NCBI GenBank assembly: GCA_005801395.1 | Contig: SYDV01000426.1 | Location: forward strand, 1 to 8,734 | Origin: Planctomycetia bacterium | GTDB lineage: Bacteria > Planctomycetota > UBA11346 | Direction of reading: 5' to 3' | DNA length: 8,734 bases | Part shown: one piece after another, positions 7,345 through 8,734 of the stretch | Layout: the number at the start of each line of letters is the position of its first letter | Position numbering within the stretch: the first letter of the stretch is position 1 | Position numbers and translations under genes: made by a program | Notes under the pieces: generated by a model | The model's database searches: none | Told to the model about the DNA's origin: nothing | Seen by the model: only the letters and a program-made list of their open reading frames with translations

Positions 7345-7352
7345 ATCACCTC
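7345..7352 (-). promoter_or_regulatory. Ribosome binding site GAGGTGAT supporting a TTG start at 7341
   Basis: The minus-strand sequence GAGGTGAT is an eight-base match to the anti-Shine-Dalgarno complement. Seven bases separate GAGG from the TTG at 7341. This decides in favour of a TTG start for the ApeP-like gene, unless it serves a five-codon leader frame that begins at the overlapping ATG 7346. Confidence 0.55.
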
Positions 7353-7464
7353 TCGCTATGCCTGTCGTGTCGACCCAGCACTGAAGTCCTTAACGGCGCA
7401 TGATTTTTTTTACTGGGGATTCATAGGGGCGAACCATCATCGTTCGTCTGCGTTGACCACGGCA

Positions 7465-7470
7465 AAGGAG
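7465..7470 (+). promoter_or_regulatory. Ribosome binding site AAGGAG for the ExbD-like gene
   Basis: AAGGAG lies six bases before ATG 7477. It excludes the upstream in-frame TTG at 7453, which would place this site inside the coding region. Confidence 0.75.
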
Positions 7471-7476
7471 CACACC

Positions 7477-8034
7477 ATGACCCATCGTCGCCGCAGCCTC
7501 TTATTGCCGCTTACGGATGAAGAAATTGATTTAGTGCCGCTGATAGATTGTATCTTTCTGATTTTATTATTTTTTATGCTGTGTGGCCACCTCACTGTCA
7601 GCGACCGAGTGGAACAAATATCCGTGCCACCAGCGCGCACCGCCAAAAAAGCAACACTCGAACGTGACTGGCGGCACGAAGTGCTCAATATTGGCGGCGG
7701 CCCTAGCAGTGAACCAGTGCGCATGCGATTAGGCAATGCATTCGACAACGTTGGGTTATCAGAAGCCGAAGGCCTGCAACGATTACGCCGTTTATTAAAT
7801 CAATTATATGACAGCAGTCCCATCGACCAACGTAGTAATTTACCAGATCGCCCCATGGTGATCTTTGAATTACGCGCCGATAGCAATGTATCATGGCGCA
7901 CCATGCAAATGGTTCAACAATTACTAGCCGACAGCATTGATCCCCTCACCGGTTTACCAAATCAACAAAACGCACGTCGATCATTCACTGAATTATTATT
8001 TAGCACCCGTGCAACTGACGGCGCGATGAATTAA
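7477..8034 (+). CDS. ExbD/TolR-family biopolymer transport protein
   Basis: 185 residues from ATG 7477. After a short basic, cytoplasmic N-terminus, residues about 17-38 form the single membrane segment (IDLVPLIDCIFLILLFFMLC) that contains the conserved proton-path aspartate, Asp24. The rest is periplasmic and includes MVIFELRADSNVSWRTMQMVQQLL (about 127-150), equivalent to the ExbD/TolR beta-alpha domain (I.AD..V.....). The family uses the proton gradient with an ExbB/TolQ/MotA-like partner to energise outer-membrane transport or envelope maintenance. At 185 residues it is longer than typical ExbD (about 140), mainly from an insert at about residues 50-125. No ExbB-type gene is visible, and the neighbouring hotdog operon is divergent with about 135 bases between the starts, so its partner must be encoded elsewhere. 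Confidence 0.88.
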   Translation: MTHRRRSLLLPLTDEEIDLVPLIDCIFLILLFFMLCGHLTVSDRVEQISVPPARTAKKATLERDWRHEVLNIGGGPSSEPVRMRLGNAFDNVGLSEAEGLQRLRRLLNQLYDSSPIDQRSNLPDRPMVIFELRADSNVSWRTMQMVQQLLADSIDPLTGLPNQQNARRSFTELLFSTRATDGAMN

Positions 8035-8095
8035 TTTTTCATTGTTTTTTTGCCCCTGAGCCAGTTCTGACGGTCGAACACCTACGATATTCATG

Positions 8096-8316
8096 AGCGC
8101 CAAAGGCGCGCATCTGAAACAGCCGAGGGCATCACCCAAGGAATAATGTGATATTCAGACAAAGGGCTGAAGGACCGAACTATTATGTATGGTTCAATCG
8201 TGCGACATAATAATCGGTCGGGCCTTCAGCCCTCAATCGACGGAGGCGATATTCCTAGGGCGACATTCACTGGGCTCATTTGCCCTAGGCTCAAATGGTG
8301 CCGCGCCTTTGGCGCT
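8096..8316. repeat. Nested palindromic intergenic repeat (REP/BIME-like)
   Basis: This 221-bp stretch consists of three nested pairs of inverted arms. The outer pair AGCGCCAAAGGCGCG (8096-8110) is perfectly complementary to 8302-8316. The middle pair is AGCCGAGGGCA (8121-8131) with 8281-8291 (10 of 11), plus GGAATA (8140-8145) with TATTCC (8250-8255). The inner pair AGGGCTGAAGG (8163-8173) is perfectly complementary to 8223-8233, continued by ACCGA/TCGGT (8174-8178/8214-8218) and TATTATGT/ACATAATA (8181-8188/8205-8212). The right middle arm carries about 15 extra bases. The motifs GGGCTGAAG...CTTCAGCCC and CCTAGGGC...GCCCTAGG resemble dispersed repeats I recall from planctomycete and verrucomicrobial genomes. 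Short open frames inside it (8185-8389) are by-products of the repeat. Confidence 0.8.
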
Positions 8317-8387
8317 TATCGCAAAGATATACTTTATTTTAAACACACAGGAAGTTGCGGGGGATAATCATGACCATGGAATGTCAT

Positions 8388-8405
8388 GAATCACTCCTGT
8401 GATTT
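8388..8405. repeat. Small hairpin beside the minus-strand frame stop
   Basis: AATCAC (8389-8394) pairs with GTGATT (8399-8404) around a TCCT loop, just past the TGA at 8405-8407 of the minus-strand frame. No T-run follows, so a terminator role is doubtful. Confidence 0.3.
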
Positions 8406-8734
8406 CAAACAAGGCTATCTGGGGCTGTTCCCTGAGACACATGACCAGCCCCAGGATTAAACAATTTTCCCGTTTTCTCGTTTATGTGAGCATACGAATC
8501 GCCAAGAGCATATATCAAAAGTCCCTTTTCCGGAACAGCTTGGGGTTGGAGGCGGATTATCTCGGTTAAAGTTAGCAAATGATGTAACTCGTTGGCTCGT
8601 ATGTAGATCAATGTGCCTGCAGGATATCGGCCTCGCCACACTTCCGTTGCGATAATCGCTCCTGACAGCCGACGGCATTTGTCAGAGACTGGAACCCAAG
8701 GAGGTTTCCATGTCTTATTCCTATCATTGCGGCA
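8405..8734 (-). CDS. C-terminal part of an unidentified minus-strand protein with GDSYAH motif (possibly a gene fragment)
   Basis: The minus-strand frame is open from the right edge to TGA at 8405-8407, about 109 codons. Its residues look protein-like: ANELHHLLTLTEIIRL, then GLLIYALGDSYAHINEKTGK, then a tail with PGAGHVSQGTAPDSL. From memory this resembles a conserved segment of some secreted and RHS-associated domains, where a helix with a histidine precedes LHALGDSYAH and then a GH...G..PD tail. The families I recall continue after that point, so this may be a truncated copy. An internal GTG at 8641 could be a start but lacks a good ribosome binding site. The competing plus-strand gene start at 8710 lies inside the frame, so at most one probably extends through 8710-8734. 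It could be a real 3' end, a decayed fragment or a chance frame. Confidence 0.4.
   Translation of the reverse strand, partial: CRNDRNKTWKPPWVPVSDKCRRLSGAIIATEVWRGRYPAGTLIYIRANELHHLLTLTEIIRLQPQAVPEKGLLIYALGDSYAHINEKTGKLFNPGAGHVSQGTAPDSLV
8419..8454. repeat. GC-rich inverted repeat
   Basis: CTGGGGCTG (8419-8427) is exactly complementary to CAGCCCCAG (8446-8454), with an 18-base spacer. It lies inside the tail of the minus-strand frame. There is no T-run, and the loop is long for a terminator. Confidence 0.4.
8698..8704 (+). promoter_or_regulatory. Ribosome binding site AAGGAGG
   Basis: A full AAGGAGG core lies five bases before ATG 8710. It is the main evidence for the gene that starts at the right edge. 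Confidence 0.7.
8710..8734 (+). CDS. Start of an unidentified gene, 3'-partial
   Basis: Only eight codons are visible (MSYSYHCG) before the window ends. The call rests on the perfect AAGGAGG five bases upstream of the ATG. Eight residues are too few to assign a family. Because the upstream 400 bases hold a REP-like palindromic repeat, a small Y1 (IS200/REP-associated) transposase is one idea worth testing, but nothing in these residues proves it. Confidence 0.5.

Noticed and set aside
7430..7446. CGAAC...GTTCG inverted repeat in the divergent promoter region as an operator
   Set aside because: Five-base arms are too short to distinguish from chance, and no promoter boxes could be placed around it.
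8185..8389. Two plus-strand frames of about 60-66 codons
   Set aside because: They lie inside the nested palindromic repeat and have no ribosome binding site or protein-like composition.
8457..8678. Second minus-strand frame of 73 codons at the right end
   Set aside because: It overlaps the more protein-like GDSYAH frame and has a serine/arginine/cysteine-rich composition typical of an out-of-frame shadow.

Overview
The window looks like a chromosomal segment from the Planctomycetes-Verrucomicrobia-Chlamydiae group (Verrucomicrobia, Lentisphaerae/Kiritimatiellae or Planctomycetes). The grounds are a DUF1501 protein, a fused CobA-HemD, small secreted helical-plus-beta proteins, a secreted glycoside hydrolase with a sugar-binding tail, and long nested-palindrome intergenic repeats of a kind I recall as abundant in those genomes. 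No species can be named from the sequence alone. Coding density is moderate, intergenic gaps are wide, and genes lie on both strands.

Layout. (1) 2-1258, plus: a DUF1501 protein whose 5' end lies outside the window. (2) 1259-1574: no gene, but a roughly 260-bp imperfect inverted-repeat element made of 8-bp tandem units on both sides of a strong central hairpin. (3) 1575-3095, plus: uroporphyrinogen-III C-methyltransferase fused to uroporphyrinogen-III synthase. (4) 3230-3844, plus: a small exported protein of unknown function. (5) 3927-5783, minus: an exported glycoside hydrolase-like protein (GH99/GH71-like barrel plus CBM9-like domain), convergent with (4). (6) 6033-7341, minus: a tight three-gene operon of hotdog-fold proteins, in transcription order an ApeP-like dehydratase, a 4HBT/YbgC-like thioesterase and an ApeI/FabZ-like dehydratase. 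The reading frames overlap by 4 and 1 bases. (7) 7477-8034, plus: an ExbD/TolR-family protein divergent from the hotdog operon, with no ExbB partner in view. (8) 8035-8734: a 221-bp nested palindromic repeat (8096-8316), a minus-strand open frame entering from the right edge whose tail carries a GDSYAH motif, and on the plus strand a strong ribosome binding site with the first eight codons of a gene that runs off the window.

How the genes relate. The only clear functional unit is the hotdog trio. Thioesterase plus ApeI-like and ApeP-like dehydratases is the accessory set seen in aryl-polyene and related type II fatty-acid/polyketide pathways, but no ketosynthase, ketoreductase or acyl carrier protein is visible here. 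The other genes look like independent transcription units: tetrapyrrole (siroheme/cobalamin) precursor synthesis, glycan degradation, and an energised-transport component. The most unusual content is in the two structured repeats and at the right-hand edge.
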